From the NCBI RefSeq assembly GCF_039962255.1, contig NZ_JAMPKY010000014.1:26812-90811 (forward strand): 64,000 nt of DNA. Reading direction: 5' to 3'. The notes below the pieces were generated by a model. That model ran no database searches. It was given only the letters and a program-made list of their open reading frames with translations, and was not told the DNA's origin. Position numbers and translations under genes: made by a program. Position 1 is the first letter of the stretch, and every line of letters starts with the position of its first letter. Positions 26,850 to 35,613 of this stretch are shown piece by piece. This DNA comes from Leptolyngbya subtilissima AS-A7. Its GTDB lineage: Bacteria; Cyanobacteriota; Cyanobacteriia; Phormidesmidales; Phormidesmidaceae.

Positions 26850-26964
26850 AAACGACACTTATTCTGTCACCGCCTCTTTAGCGACAGCAGTATGTCTCGA
26901 TGACACTAACTTGTCACTGATGACAGCAATGTGTCATCGATGACAAATAAAGTGTCACTGTACA
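26850..26964 (-). mobile_element. CRISPR-side terminal end of the V-K transposon with TnsB-type binding repeats
   Basis: Read inward from 26964 on the minus strand the end begins TGTACAGTGACA, the terminus of characterised V-K elements. It is followed by an ordered set of short TGTCA/TGACA repeats, several forming palindromes: 26932-26945 (perfect 14 bp), 26912-26925 and 26893-26905, with further partial copies at 26853-26870. These are the expected TnsB binding sites. The 5 bases just outside (26965-26969, TAAAA) would be the target-site duplication; the other copy lies beyond the window. The end is 62 bp from the PAM in tRNA-His. Confidence 0.92.
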
Positions 26965-26973
26965 TAAAACAAG

Positions 26974-27047
26974 GGCGGATGATGGGGCTCGAACCCACGA
27001 ATGGTGGAATCACAATCCACTGCCTTAACCACTTGGCTACACCCGCC
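26974..27047 (-). tRNA. trnH: tRNA-His (GTG anticodon), attachment site of the transposon
   Basis: Read on the minus strand from 27047: acceptor stem GCGGGTG (after the extra G-1 that marks tRNA-His) pairing with CATCCGC, discriminator C at 26974, D arm GCCAAGTGGTTAAGGC, anticodon loop TTGTGAT with GTG anticodon, T arm GTGGGTTCGAGCCCCAT. The CCA tail is not encoded. The gene is intact; the transposon terminus begins ten bases beyond the discriminator. Confidence 0.97.
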
Positions 27048-27261
27048 GTATTCGCGATACTTAATATAGCATCGATGATCACCTCAGTGCCACGACTGAA
27101 CTAACTTTTATTCTGATCGTTTCCAAAGCCGAGATACCGTAGCGTAGAGCTAACCTGCAAACATTTGAAGGGACTGAGGTTCAGCCCGGTGAGGGTAGCT
27201 GTTTTTGCTGTTAGGCGACAAAGTTGTGCAGTATTGGGCTTTGTCTGTCTTTGGGTTTGCC

Positions 27262-28002
27262 ATGCCGGTTTCCATCATCATCCCCACTTGGAACGAAGCG
27301 GCTTGTCTGGGCCGTACCCTAAATGTCTTGCAGAGTCTCAACCCACCTCCGCGCGAAATTTTATTGGTGGACGGGGGCAGCCACGATCGCACCCTGGAGA
27401 TTGCCCACTCTTGGGTCGATCGCCTGCCATTAACGGTGCTCCAAGCTCCCGCCCCGGGGCGATCGGTGCAGATGAATTGGGGGGCCGCTGCCGCCAAGGG
27501 CGACGTGCTGTGCTTTCTTCACGCCGACACCCTCATTCCCGACGACTTGGTACAGGTAGTAGAAAACACCTTAGCTAACCCGACGGTAGCTGGTGGTGGG
27601 TTTATTTCTCTAATGGCTGGACCGCAAAAAACTCGCTGGGGTATTTCGCTGCACAATGCCCTCAAAACCTACTATGCGCCGCTACTGTTTCGGCCCCATT
27701 TATTTATGCGTGGGCTGCGCTTGCTGTTTGGCGACCAGGTCATGTTCTGCCGCCGAGCTGACTTTATTGCCTGTGGCGGATTCGACCCAGCCCTGCCGAT
27801 TATGGAGGAAGCTGACCTATGCCTCAAGCTTTGCCGCCTGGGTCGCTTGTGCCAGCTCAGCCGAGTCGTTCAATCCTCGGACCGGCGGGTAGCTGCTTGG
27901 GGAACTTTAAGGGCCAACGCCATCTATTTGATGATCGGGGTGCTGTGGGGCATTGGGGTACCTGCTACTACCCTAAAGCGATTTTATGAAGAGGTCCGCT
28001 AG
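27262..28002 (+). CDS. Family 2 glycosyltransferase, TIGR04283 (arsenosugar-type) group
   Basis: 246 residues from the ATG at 27262 (MPVSIIIPTWNE); the frame extends to a TTG at 27205 but the GT-A domain starts at this ATG. Visible: IIPTWNEAACLGRTL (nucleotide-binding strand), LLVDGGSHDRT, and the metal-binding LHADTLIP (HAD in the DXD position), then GGFDPALPIMEEADLCLKLCRLG. A hydrophobic helix near the C-terminus (IYLMIGVLWGIGV) suggests membrane association. TIGR04283 proteins are often annotated as arsenosugar-biosynthesis transferases; the actual substrate is unknown. Starts 215 bp from tRNA-His and is transcribed away from it. Confidence 0.87.
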   Translation: MPVSIIIPTWNEAACLGRTLNVLQSLNPPPREILLVDGGSHDRTLEIAHSWVDRLPLTVLQAPAPGRSVQMNWGAAAAKGDVLCFLHADTLIPDDLVQVVENTLANPTVAGGGFISLMAGPQKTRWGISLHNALKTYYAPLLFRPHLFMRGLRLLFGDQVMFCRRADFIACGGFDPALPIMEEADLCLKLCRLGRLCQLSRVVQSSDRRVAAWGTLRANAIYLMIGVLWGIGVPATTLKRFYEEVR

Positions 28003-28390
28003 GTCGGCAAACGGATAAAATTCTCAAGCCGTTTGTATGAGAGTGACTTCATAGCGATGGCCCCTGTGTTTAGGCTACCCGGTCAGTACTACCAGCAAAA
28101 ATTGGGGGTAGTGCGTGGTATACAGCGCTCGCGATCAAAAGCAATACAGACCGTTCTGGTTACTTTGGCGACACTGTAAATCTTCAACAGCTAGACCAAA
28201 ACCGACGACGCACAACCATTTCGACGGTTTAGCCAAGGCGAAAGAACTTCGCCACTGAAGATGTGTAAAGTTTCTTTACGTATTTCCGGGTTTAAATCTG
28301 CTTCACAAAGTTGGGCGTAGTTGGCATGAAAACCTTACCCAGCAGGGTTGACTTGAACAAGGTTCAAGTGCCCGGCATAGGAGCGTTTGC
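28003..28390. other. Gene-free stretch, no recognised element
   Basis: 388 bp between the glycosyltransferase and the DUF4394/DUF4114 gene. A weak 7-bp inverted repeat at 28008-28035 may help end the glycosyltransferase transcript. The promoter of the next gene should be in the second half. Nothing else seen. Confidence 0.4.
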
Positions 28391-30193
28391 ATGAGCCCCC
28401 TTGATGCTGAAGCCCCCAATTCTGAGATTCTCCCGGCCCCTACTCAGCCCCTTGCCTTTGTCGAAGCTAATGATGTTGGAGAACAGCCTGACGGTGCCTT
28501 CTCTGTCGTTGCTGATCTAGTACAGCCATTGGCGTCAATCTCTGGCAGCCTCTCTGGAGATGCCGATCTCTTTCAAATCTTCATTTCGGGCGAGCAGCCC
28601 TTTTCTGCAACGACGCTAAGTGCAGCAACCTTGCTCGGCCTGCCCATCGACAATGCGTTGGGGATCCCCAACAGCCTGCTGGAAGATCCCCAGCTCTTTC
28701 TATTCGATAGCGTGGGCAACGGCGTCTATGGCAACGATGATCTATTTGGCTCGGCCCAGGCAACCTTGCCCTCCAAATCAAGCTTGCTCACTCCCGGCAT
28801 TTACTACCTGGCCATTTCTGGGTTTGATTACGACCCCATCAGCACCGGTGGGGAAATCTTTCCCGACGAATCCTTAGATGGCGTTTTGTTGCCCACCGGG
28901 CCGAGTGCAGGCTCCCCGCTAGTGGGGTTTGCTGGCGAGGGTGCCTCTGGTGGTGCCTACACCATTGCCCTGACCGGTGCCCAAACCGTCGCGCCGACCC
29001 CGCCGCCCCAAGAATTTGACCTGTTGGGACTGACCGACGACAACCAGCTCGTGCTGTTTTCTACCGAAAATTTGGCTCAGACAACCCCGTTATCTGTGAC
29101 TGGTCTTGAAGGCACCCTCATAGGCATTGATGTGCGTCCGGCCAACGGATTGCTCTACGGCCTCACAACCACCAACCAGCTCTACACCCTAGCCCTCAAG
29201 GGCAACGTGGCTGAAGCAACGCTGGTGAGCACCCTAGCTCAGCCCTTTGAAGGCGGGGCCGTTTCGGGCTTTGACTTTAACCCCGTGGCCGATCGCCTGC
29301 GTCTAGTGGGCGAGAACGATCAAAGCTTCCGCATCAATGTCGATACCGGTGCGGTGATTGCGGACGGAACCCTGGCCTTTGGCCCTGGAGATGCCAATGC
29401 TGGAGCTAACCCCAGGGTAACTGGGGCGGCCTACACCAACTCGTTTGCGGGTACCACAGCAACGCAGCTCTTTGACCTCGACGCTGAGCTCAACACTCTG
29501 GTGCTGCAAAACCCGCCCAACGATGGCACCTTGCGAACGTTAGGCGGGCTGGGTTTTGACCTTGACAGTTTGGGGGGGTTCGAAATTGTGGCCTCCTCGG
29601 CGGGAGACAACACGGCGTTTGTAGTGTCTGATGCGACCCTGTATGCCCTCAATCTTGAGTCTGGGGTGGCAACTAGTCTGGGGGCAATCGGCACCGACGA
29701 CACGATCAATTTTCAGGGATTGACGGCCGCGCCCGCGATCGCCGACGTTGAGCCCTTACCCGAACTATTCGACCTGACCGGCTTTGACGGCAACGTGGCG
29801 ATCAACGTGATTCAGCAGCTCTCCCGCGAGGCCTTTTTTGATAACGTGCTGGCTTTTTACGAGACCGATGCTCGAGGACAGGTGGATGGTCTGCTGCCCG
29901 GAGACGCTGGCTATGAGGCGGCTGTCGCCGCCAACCTGCTGGACGGCGTCGAGCTAATGGTTGGCAACAATCAAAGCATTGATGTGACGCTAAACCTCCC
30001 TGGCGGAACCTACTATGCGCCGGCATTGCTGATTGACGGCAGCCTGCAAAATCTGGCAACGGTGGGCGACGCGGCTCTAGGGCAGGCGCGCATTAAGCGT
30101 GAGGGCAATACGTGGCTATTTGAAGATGCCGGAGATTTTGACTTTAACGACCTAATCGTGACGCTCACCCCTGAGATCAGTGCGATCGCCTAG
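28391..30193 (+). CDS. Secreted-type protein with PPC-like, DUF4394 and DUF4114 domains
   Basis: 600 residues. Residues ~30-200 are a beta-rich prepeptidase-like region (SISGSLSGDADLFQIFISG ... GIYYLAISGFDYDP). Residues ~205-455 are a DUF4394 beta-propeller-like domain (LLGLTDDNQLVLFSTENLAQ, GIDVRPANGLLYGLTTTNQL, GFDFNPVADRLRLVGEN, then NPRVTGAAYTNSFAG). Residues ~480-600 are DUF4114, ending WLFEDAGDFDFNDLIVTLTP, where the acidic run could bind calcium. No N-terminal signal peptide is evident; many cyanobacterial proteins of this type leave by type I secretion. Probably an extracellular or cell-surface protein. ATG start at 28391. Confidence 0.85.
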   Translation: MSPLDAEAPNSEILPAPTQPLAFVEANDVGEQPDGAFSVVADLVQPLASISGSLSGDADLFQIFISGEQPFSATTLSAATLLGLPIDNALGIPNSLLEDPQLFLFDSVGNGVYGNDDLFGSAQATLPSKSSLLTPGIYYLAISGFDYDPISTGGEIFPDESLDGVLLPTGPSAGSPLVGFAGEGASGGAYTIALTGAQTVAPTPPPQEFDLLGLTDDNQLVLFSTENLAQTTPLSVTGLEGTLIGIDVRPANGLLYGLTTTNQLYTLALKGNVAEATLVSTLAQPFEGGAVSGFDFNPVADRLRLVGENDQSFRINVDTGAVIADGTLAFGPGDANAGANPRVTGAAYTNSFAGTTATQLFDLDAELNTLVLQNPPNDGTLRTLGGLGFDLDSLGGFEIVASSAGDNTAFVVSDATLYALNLESGVATSLGAIGTDDTINFQGLTAAPAIADVEPLPELFDLTGFDGNVAINVIQQLSREAFFDNVLAFYETDARGQVDGLLPGDAGYEAAVAANLLDGVELMVGNNQSIDVTLNLPGGTYYAPALLIDGSLQNLATVGDAALGQARIKREGNTWLFEDAGDFDFNDLIVTLTPEISAIA

Positions 30194-30303
30194 GCGACCG
30201 GTTCAACGGTCACTTGACCAATTGAAAAGCCTAGGAATCTACAGATTAGATGTCTAGGCTCAAGCCTTGTAATTCCTATCAACAATTAAGGGTTATTTCT
30301 GCC

Positions 30304-31527
30304 ATGAAGACCACGAACAAAGCCTTCAAAAAAGCCCTGTATGCCGCTGGGCTAGTGCTAGGGCTAGCGACCACCATTGGTGCTGGTGCAGTATTTGTCA
30401 ATGCGTCTGACCACGATGACGGTGAGTCAGAAATCAAAGGGCGCAACCTGAATTTGACCGACTTGTATGTGTTTCGAGAAGTAGATCAAAACACCACCGC
30501 TTCGCCAGAAAATTTGGTTTTGATTATGAATACCAACCCCCGGTCTGTGGCGGGGCAGCAGTATTATTTCAGCACCCGCGCGAAGTACAAGTTTAATATT
30601 TCTCGAATTAGCGACAATGATGCTACACCGACAGGATTGTCTGACGTTGTTCTAGAGTTTGAATTTGGCCCGCCGAAGGGCAACAATCGCCAAGACTATA
30701 AGCTGACGGTAACAAAAGACGGCAGCAAAGACGTGGTTGAAGGACAGACAACCGCGCTAAAAGAGCCCCCAGTCCTAAACACAGGCACTGTCGATGGCTC
30801 AAAAGTTCAAGTCTTTGCAGGGCTGCGCGAAGATCCGTTCTTTTTTGATGTAGAGCAGTTCTTTCGGGTGCGGGCTGGGGCACTGGGCAAAGGGCCCGCG
30901 GTAGGGTTTCGCCCCCCTGAGGAAGCCGTGGACTTTACTAAGGGGTATAACGTCAATGCGATCGCCGTTCAACTACCGATCGAGCTGTTGCAGGGTTCAA
31001 GCAATGCCACGACCTTTGATGTGTGGATGACGGTGACACTGCCGGGGAGCAAAAAGTTTAGTCAGGTCGAGCGCCTAGCCCGCCCCGCGGTCAATGAAGG
31101 CCTAATTGTCACCAACGACTTCCTCAACACCCTCAACAGCGTTGACCCAGCCTTTGAGGCCGCAGCCTTAGCGGGTCAAGAACCAGCAGCCAGTGCGGCT
31201 GGCCCCATTGTCGGCGAGGCAAAACAAACCCTGCTGGCGCTCGGCAATAGCGATGCTAGAGCCGATGCCTTGCTCCAGGCGTTTTTGCCCGATGTTATGC
31301 GGATCGACACGACTGGGCCTAGCGGTTATGCCAATGCCCTAAATGCTAAGGGCAGCCCCATTGCCGGACGGCTGCTGACAGATGACGTTATCGATATCAC
31401 GCTCGCCGTACTTACCAACGGCGCGGTTACAAGCGACAACGTTTCCTATAGCGGAACACCCGGCAACCCAGCCCAGGGCCACGATCCTCTAGAGGCCTCT
31501 TTTCCCTACCTGGCTCCTGCTAACTAG
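30304..31527 (+). CDS. DUF4331 family secreted protein
   Basis: 407 residues from the ATG at 30304, chosen because it gives a clean signal peptide (MKTTNKAFKKALYAAGLVLG ... VFVNA, cleavage before SDHDDGE); the frame runs up to 30250. The mature protein begins with the DUF4331 signature SDHDDGESE ... NLTDLYVFRE and continues NLVLIMNTNPRS. Function of DUF4331 is unknown; the conserved N-terminal HDD/DE cluster suggests metal binding. Followed by a TPR gene and a NicO transporter in the same direction, so a role in metal handling at the envelope is plausible but not shown. Confidence 0.88.
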   Translation: MKTTNKAFKKALYAAGLVLGLATTIGAGAVFVNASDHDDGESEIKGRNLNLTDLYVFREVDQNTTASPENLVLIMNTNPRSVAGQQYYFSTRAKYKFNISRISDNDATPTGLSDVVLEFEFGPPKGNNRQDYKLTVTKDGSKDVVEGQTTALKEPPVLNTGTVDGSKVQVFAGLREDPFFFDVEQFFRVRAGALGKGPAVGFRPPEEAVDFTKGYNVNAIAVQLPIELLQGSSNATTFDVWMTVTLPGSKKFSQVERLARPAVNEGLIVTNDFLNTLNSVDPAFEAAALAGQEPAASAAGPIVGEAKQTLLALGNSDARADALLQAFLPDVMRIDTTGPSGYANALNAKGSPIAGRLLTDDVIDITLAVLTNGAVTSDNVSYSGTPGNPAQGHDPLEASFPYLAPAN

Positions 31528-31597
31528 CATTCGCCCGCTAGCTAATTAGCAAACACACCCAGAGCGATAGAGGAGCCTGTCTGTATCGTTCTGGTTC

Positions 31598-31637
31598 GCA
31601 GGTTGAAAGGTTTGAATGTTCACGCCTTTCAACCTGC
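31598..31637 (+). terminator. Hairpin after the DUF4331 gene
   Basis: 13-bp perfect inverted repeat (31598-31610 with 31625-31637, 14-nt loop) followed by an A/T-rich stretch. It lies 70 bp after the DUF4331 stop and 60 bp before the TPR gene; possibly a leaky terminator or mRNA-stabilising stem within the cluster. Confidence 0.5.
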
Positions 31638-31696
31638 ATTTAGATTCTTCTTTCAACAGTCTCTACCTGAAATGACCAGCGCAGAACGCGACCGCA

Positions 31697-33031
31697 ATGG
31701 TATCCATTAAATCAATTACATCAGTCTCGAAGCGAACGTCTGCGTATCGAGCGTTGGGCCTGGGTCTGCTCGCGATTGGGACAGTCGCCCTAACGCAGGT
31801 TCCAAATTGGCAATGGCCGGGGTTCGGGCCTCGGACTGACTACAAATATGCATTTCCTGGCTTCCTAGATCGCCAAGATCAGCAAACCTTAGAGCAGTCG
31901 ATTTCGTTCTACCAAGGCCAAGTCCAGAAGCATCCAACCGATGGGCTCGATCAAGCGACGCTAGCCAATCTTTACATTCAGATGGCCCGCGCCACGCGTA
32001 ACGACAGCTGGTATTTGCTGGCAGAAAAGTCGGCCCAGCAATCGCTGGTCAATTTGCCCTTTGACAACAAGGGAGCCGTCTTGGCCCTAGCTCAGATTGC
32101 TGAGGCCCAGCATGACTTCACAACCGCCATTCGTTTAGCTAAAAGCGTGGGCCACCCCGACGCCCTAGGGCTTGTGGTCACGGCCAAGCTCGCCCTGGGA
32201 GAGGTTGAAGAGGCTGCTGCCGAAGCGAACAAGCTGGCAGAGCAGTATCCGTCGTTGGGTAGCCTAACGCTCAAGGCATTGGCTCACGAGGCCCAGGGGC
32301 AGGATGACCAAGCCCTGGCGGCTTTTCAGCAGGCGATCGCCGCGGAAGAACCCGATAACTCCGTCGGTTCGGCCCAGGCTCGCGTGTTTTTGGGGCGATT
32401 TTACGCTCAGCGAGGCAACCACAGCCTAGCTAAGGGCCTCTACCGAGAAGCGCTGCGAATCGTCCCCGACTACCCACTGGCCCATCTTCAGCTAGCAGAG
32501 TTGGCTACGGTGAAAGGCCAGTACCGCACCGCCAAATACCATTACCAAGCGGTCGGGGGACCAACGGCTCTGCACGGTTTGGCTCGACTGCAAGCCCTGC
32601 AGGGGCGATCGGCAACTGAGGCCTGGAAAGCTGCTGAAACTGAGCTGCGGCGCAATGTTGAGGGCAACGCCCTCGGGCACCGGCGCAATTTAGCCCATCT
32701 GCTGCTGGAACGGGGTGACCCCGCCGATGTAGCAGAGGCAGTGGCGCTGATGGAAACCGAAACCGCTAACCGCCGCGATGCCCAAACCCTCGACACTTTG
32801 GCCTGGACGCTGGGGTCGGCGGGCCGATTGCCTGAGGCCCAGCAGGCACTTCAAGAAGCATTGGACCAGGGGGTGCGCAGTGCGGCGATCGCCTATCGAG
32901 CCGGAGAAATTGAGCTGGCCCTGAATCATCCCGTCCAGGCGGCAGAATTTTTTCGCCAGGCGACCGAGATAGATCCCACGTTTACCCCCCAAACCCGGCA
33001 GCGGTTAGGCCTAACCAAACAGGAGAAGTGA
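31697..33031 (+). CDS. TPR-repeat protein of the DUF4331-NicO cluster
   Basis: 444 residues. An N-terminal hydrophobic segment (LGLGLLAIGTVALTQVP, residues ~20-37) looks like a signal anchor. The rest is made of tetratricopeptide-type helical pairs (for example ALAAFQQAIAAEEPDN, LAKGLYREALRIVPDYPLAH, VQAAEFFRQATEIDPTFTPQ). TPR proteins mediate protein-protein contact. The stop overlaps the NicO start (ATGA, 33028-33031), so the two are translationally coupled and likely work together at the membrane. Similar DUF4331-TPR-NicO clusters occur in other bacteria as I recall; the role is not established. Confidence 0.85.
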   Translation: MVSIKSITSVSKRTSAYRALGLGLLAIGTVALTQVPNWQWPGFGPRTDYKYAFPGFLDRQDQQTLEQSISFYQGQVQKHPTDGLDQATLANLYIQMARATRNDSWYLLAEKSAQQSLVNLPFDNKGAVLALAQIAEAQHDFTTAIRLAKSVGHPDALGLVVTAKLALGEVEEAAAEANKLAEQYPSLGSLTLKALAHEAQGQDDQALAAFQQAIAAEEPDNSVGSAQARVFLGRFYAQRGNHSLAKGLYREALRIVPDYPLAHLQLAELATVKGQYRTAKYHYQAVGGPTALHGLARLQALQGRSATEAWKAAETELRRNVEGNALGHRRNLAHLLLERGDPADVAEAVALMETETANRRDAQTLDTLAWTLGSAGRLPEAQQALQEALDQGVRSAAIAYRAGEIELALNHPVQAAEFFRQATEIDPTFTPQTRQRLGLTKQEK

Positions 33032-34527
33032 TGATTACCCAGCAGTTTCACCAGGATTTGCGCCGACTTCGCTGCCGCTGGTACAGTGCCTTGGGGTTGT
33101 TGGTCGCCCTCATCTGCATTGGGGTTGGGCTGGCGATCGCCCCGCCCGCCGCTGCCCACTGGGGAGATTTGGCCGCCGCTGAAATTGCCACGGAAGGGAC
33201 AGAGACGCGCATCGCCCTGACCTACCCAACTGGGTTGACCGCCTTTGCCGACGACGACAGCAGCGGACAACTCTCTACCGATGAACTGATTCGTCATCAA
33301 GAGGCACTAACGCGACAACTTGAATCCGCGATCGCCCTCAAAGACAGCCGTAACCAATCGCCCCGGCTAACCCTCCAGCCCACCGTAGACAGCGCCTCTG
33401 CCAACGCCAGGATTGCCCCCGGCAGCCACACCACGCTGCAACTGTTGTATTCCTGGGCAGAGCCGCCCTCGGGGTTGGCGATCGCTTACACCTTGTTTCC
33501 GCCCGATGCACCCGAGGCTAGCTGTCTGGCCACCATTGCCCAAAACGGGCAGGTCACCAACCATGTCTTTACCCCTCAAGATCCCAACTTCACCGTGAGA
33601 ACCGCAGGCTCAGCCGCTTTGGGCAGCAAAGCCTGGTTTGTCACGCTGCTCGGGGCATTCTTGTGGGGGGCTGTGCACTCGCTGTCGCCGGGACACGGCA
33701 AAACCCTAGTGGGGGCTTACTTGGTAGGCGAACGGGCCACCTCTCGCCACGCCTTGTTTTTGGCGCTGACAACCACCGTAACCCACACCCTTGGTGTCTT
33801 TGCCCTAGGGCTGATCACTCTGGCGGCGGCCCGCTATGTGCTGCCCGAGCAAATTTACCCCTGGCTGAGCCTGCTCTCAGGAGCCATGATTGTCTGCATC
33901 GGCGCCAACTTGATTACCCAGCGGCGTCGGCGATCTAGCCATCAACCCAGTGCCCATATCCACGCTCTCGGTGAACTGCCTCACGCCCACCACGGCATCC
34001 ATACCCACGCGCCTAGGGAAGCTCATGTCCACGCCCACAACAATTCCCACGGCCACGAGCACCATACCCACGCCAATCCTCATCATGTCCATGGGCATCA
34101 CTCCCACGCTCCCGAGCACCTCGGTCACGCTGACCCCCATGCTCATGCCCACGATCATCACCACGACGGACACTCCCACAGCCACTTGCCTGTGACGCCC
34201 GACGGCACCGCCATGTCTTGGCGCAGCCTGCTCATGCTGGGCTTGTCGGCGGGGTTGGTGCCCTGCCCAGCGGCCCTGGTGTTGCTGCTGGGGGCGATCG
34301 CCTTTGGCAATCCGGTTTCGGGGTTGCTGCTAGTGGTGGCTTTCAGCCTAGGGCTGGCCAGCGTTTTAGCGGGTTTGGGTCTACTGCTGGTTTCGGCCAA
34401 ACGAGTGTTTAAGCAGGTGCCTGTGCCTCGCCTTCAGTCCTTGCAGTGGCTACCGCTGGCCAGCGCGATGGGCATCACCATTATCGGTCTGGGCATTTCG
34501 ACCCGATCGCTCATGCAGCTGCTCTAG
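33028..34527 (+). CDS. NicO/RcnA-type nickel-cobalt transporter with His-rich loop and EF-hand
   Basis: 499 residues. A signal-anchor (LGLLVALICIGVGLAIAPPAAA) leads to an extracytoplasmic domain containing one EF-hand-like loop DDDSSGQLSTDE. The transport domain starts at the NicO motif GAVHSLSPGHGKTLVGAYLVG, followed by TTTVTHTLGVFALGLITL; about six membrane helices in all. Between helices, residues ~310-395 form a long loop with more than 30 histidines, a metal buffer or sensor. RcnA-family proteins export Ni/Co. Translationally coupled to the TPR gene upstream. The His loop is at the nucleotide level a low-complexity catcccac-like repeat. Confidence 0.9.
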   Translation: MMITQQFHQDLRRLRCRWYSALGLLVALICIGVGLAIAPPAAAHWGDLAAAEIATEGTETRIALTYPTGLTAFADDDSSGQLSTDELIRHQEALTRQLESAIALKDSRNQSPRLTLQPTVDSASANARIAPGSHTTLQLLYSWAEPPSGLAIAYTLFPPDAPEASCLATIAQNGQVTNHVFTPQDPNFTVRTAGSAALGSKAWFVTLLGAFLWGAVHSLSPGHGKTLVGAYLVGERATSRHALFLALTTTVTHTLGVFALGLITLAAARYVLPEQIYPWLSLLSGAMIVCIGANLITQRRRRSSHQPSAHIHALGELPHAHHGIHTHAPREAHVHAHNNSHGHEHHTHANPHHVHGHHSHAPEHLGHADPHAHAHDHHHDGHSHSHLPVTPDGTAMSWRSLLMLGLSAGLVPCPAALVLLLGAIAFGNPVSGLLLVVAFSLGLASVLAGLGLLLVSAKRVFKQVPVPRLQSLQWLPLASAMGITIIGLGISTRSLMQLL

Positions 34528-34602
34528 CGCCTGACCAAAGTTTCACCGTCAACGTTTTTGCTCACCGCCCGATTTGCCCCTTTCAATTACAGGATGCACA
34601 CC

Positions 34603-34884
34603 ATGCCAACTCTCCTGCGCTGGACAATGACCCTGCCCTTGGCGATCGCCTTTGTCTCACCCGCCCTGGCCAATCCGGCAGCCCCCCAGCAGGCCGAATC
34701 CGTCGTGTCGCTCTTTTGTTACATGGTTACCACCGACGGCCAAGTGCGCGACCTGTCATCGCTCTGCGGCAGCTCTGCAGATGCCACCCCTCAACCAGTA
34801 GTTCAAAACACCGAGCCTTGCTATTTCTTAGACAGCGATGGCAAACCCTGTACGGCCACGGGTAAACCCATCTTTAGCAATTAG
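34603..34884 (+). CDS. Small secreted Cys-containing protein
   Basis: 93 residues from the ATG at 34603 (an AGGA lies nine bases before it; ATGs at 34558 and 34594 are also in frame). A signal peptide (MPTLLRWTMTLPLAIAFVSP ALA) is followed by a short mature part with four cysteines (LFCYM, SLCGS, EPCYF, KPCTA), probably two disulfides. No family recognised. It follows the NicO gene by 75 bp and its 3' end overlaps the convergent DUF547 gene by 11 bp. Confidence 0.65.
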   Translation: MPTLLRWTMTLPLAIAFVSPALANPAAPQQAESVVSLFCYMVTTDGQVRDLSSLCGSSADATPQPVVQNTEPCYFLDSDGKPCTATGKPIFSN

Positions 34885-35587
34885 CGCTATTGGTCTGATC
34901 GTTTAGGCTCCAGTCGTAGGGCAGGTAGCGGATCTCAGTCAGAGCCGACAGGGGTGAACTCGGGCTCAGGTACGTGCCGATGTAGTCAGGCACCGAGGGG
35001 GCAACCCGCAAAAAGTCTTCGCCATACCACTTAAAGATCATGCTGCAGTAAAGCACTCCGGTCTCGGCGTCGTAGCGCACCTTGTCAGGATTGTGGATGA
35101 AGCGGTGGGCGTCTGTTTCGAGCTGGGCCTCTACAATGTCGGGCCAGTAGGCTTCGTTGCGCAGAATCGGGCAACCCCCAGAGGCACAGACTAGAGCAAA
35201 GTGTGTGCGTGGCTCTTTGAACTGGGGGCGCAGCAGGTCGTGTTCCAGATTGTTCAAGCTGACGGATTTGCCATCGAGCCTGTAGAGAGAGCGGCTGAAA
35301 AATCGCCAGAAGGCCAGCCAGTTGGGGATCCCTAGCACCTTGGGCAAAATCGAGTCGATGGGGTAGCGAGCGAGCACCTGCTGAATGGCGAGGGCGTTGT
35401 AGAGGTTGATGATCAGAGCCAACGATTCTTCAGAGGTTAGGCCATCGCGGCTGTCGGGCAACGAAGTCAGCCAGGCGTCCAGATCGGGAGCAGCCTCGCG
35501 CTGCCAGCGGGCGTAGCCAACCCGGCCCTTGTCATCGACGTAGGTCTGAAGCAGCGTATTCCAGGGGGTAAAATTCACCATGCCCAT
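34874..35587 (-). CDS. DUF547 domain protein
   Basis: 237 residues, nearly all one DUF547 domain: FTPWNTLLQTYVDDKGRVGY at the start, then LALIINLYNALAIQQVL, SLNNLEHDLLRPQFKEPRTH, and FALVCASGGCPILRNEAY, where Cys and His are at the positions thought to be catalytic in this transglutaminase-like family. No signal peptide. Substrate unknown. ATG at 35587. Confidence 0.88.
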   Translation of the reverse strand: MGMVNFTPWNTLLQTYVDDKGRVGYARWQREAAPDLDAWLTSLPDSRDGLTSEESLALIINLYNALAIQQVLARYPIDSILPKVLGIPNWLAFWRFFSRSLYRLDGKSVSLNNLEHDLLRPQFKEPRTHFALVCASGGCPILRNEAYWPDIVEAQLETDAHRFIHNPDKVRYDAETGVLYCSMIFKWYGEDFLRVAPSVPDYIGTYLSPSSPLSALTEIRYLPYDWSLNDQTNSANC

Positions 35588-35613
35588 CTCCTGCGCCTGA
35601 CGCGTAATGCCTT

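Larger units (their letters stand above)
1..26964. mobile_element. Cargo and CRISPR half of a large type V-K CAST (other end outside the window)
   Basis: Everything from the window edge to 26964 is interpreted as one transposon: the cas12k/tracrRNA/CRISPR/terminal-repeat end is at the right, and the genes to its left are typical accessory cargo (restriction-modification, helicase systems, WYL regulator) with no core cyanobacterial housekeeping gene among them. The transposition genes tnsB, tnsC and tniQ are not in the window and should lie left of position 1, as V-K elements place them at the far end. I cannot see that end, so the true left limit, and whether all of this is one element rather than nested insertions, is inferred. 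Confidence 0.75.

Noticed and set aside
26583..26858. A 91-codon minus-strand open frame over the CRISPR array
   Set aside because: It reads through repeats and the homing spacer; no ribosome site, and the region is fully explained by CRISPR elements.
1..26964. tnsB, tnsC or tniQ inside the window
   Set aside because: All sizeable frames were considered and none has transposase, TnsC-ATPase or TniQ features; they must be outside.
33950..34195. Plus-strand alternative frame and minus-strand Met/Val-rich frame over the His-rich loop
   Set aside because: Both are by-products of the low-complexity His-codon repeat in the NicO gene.
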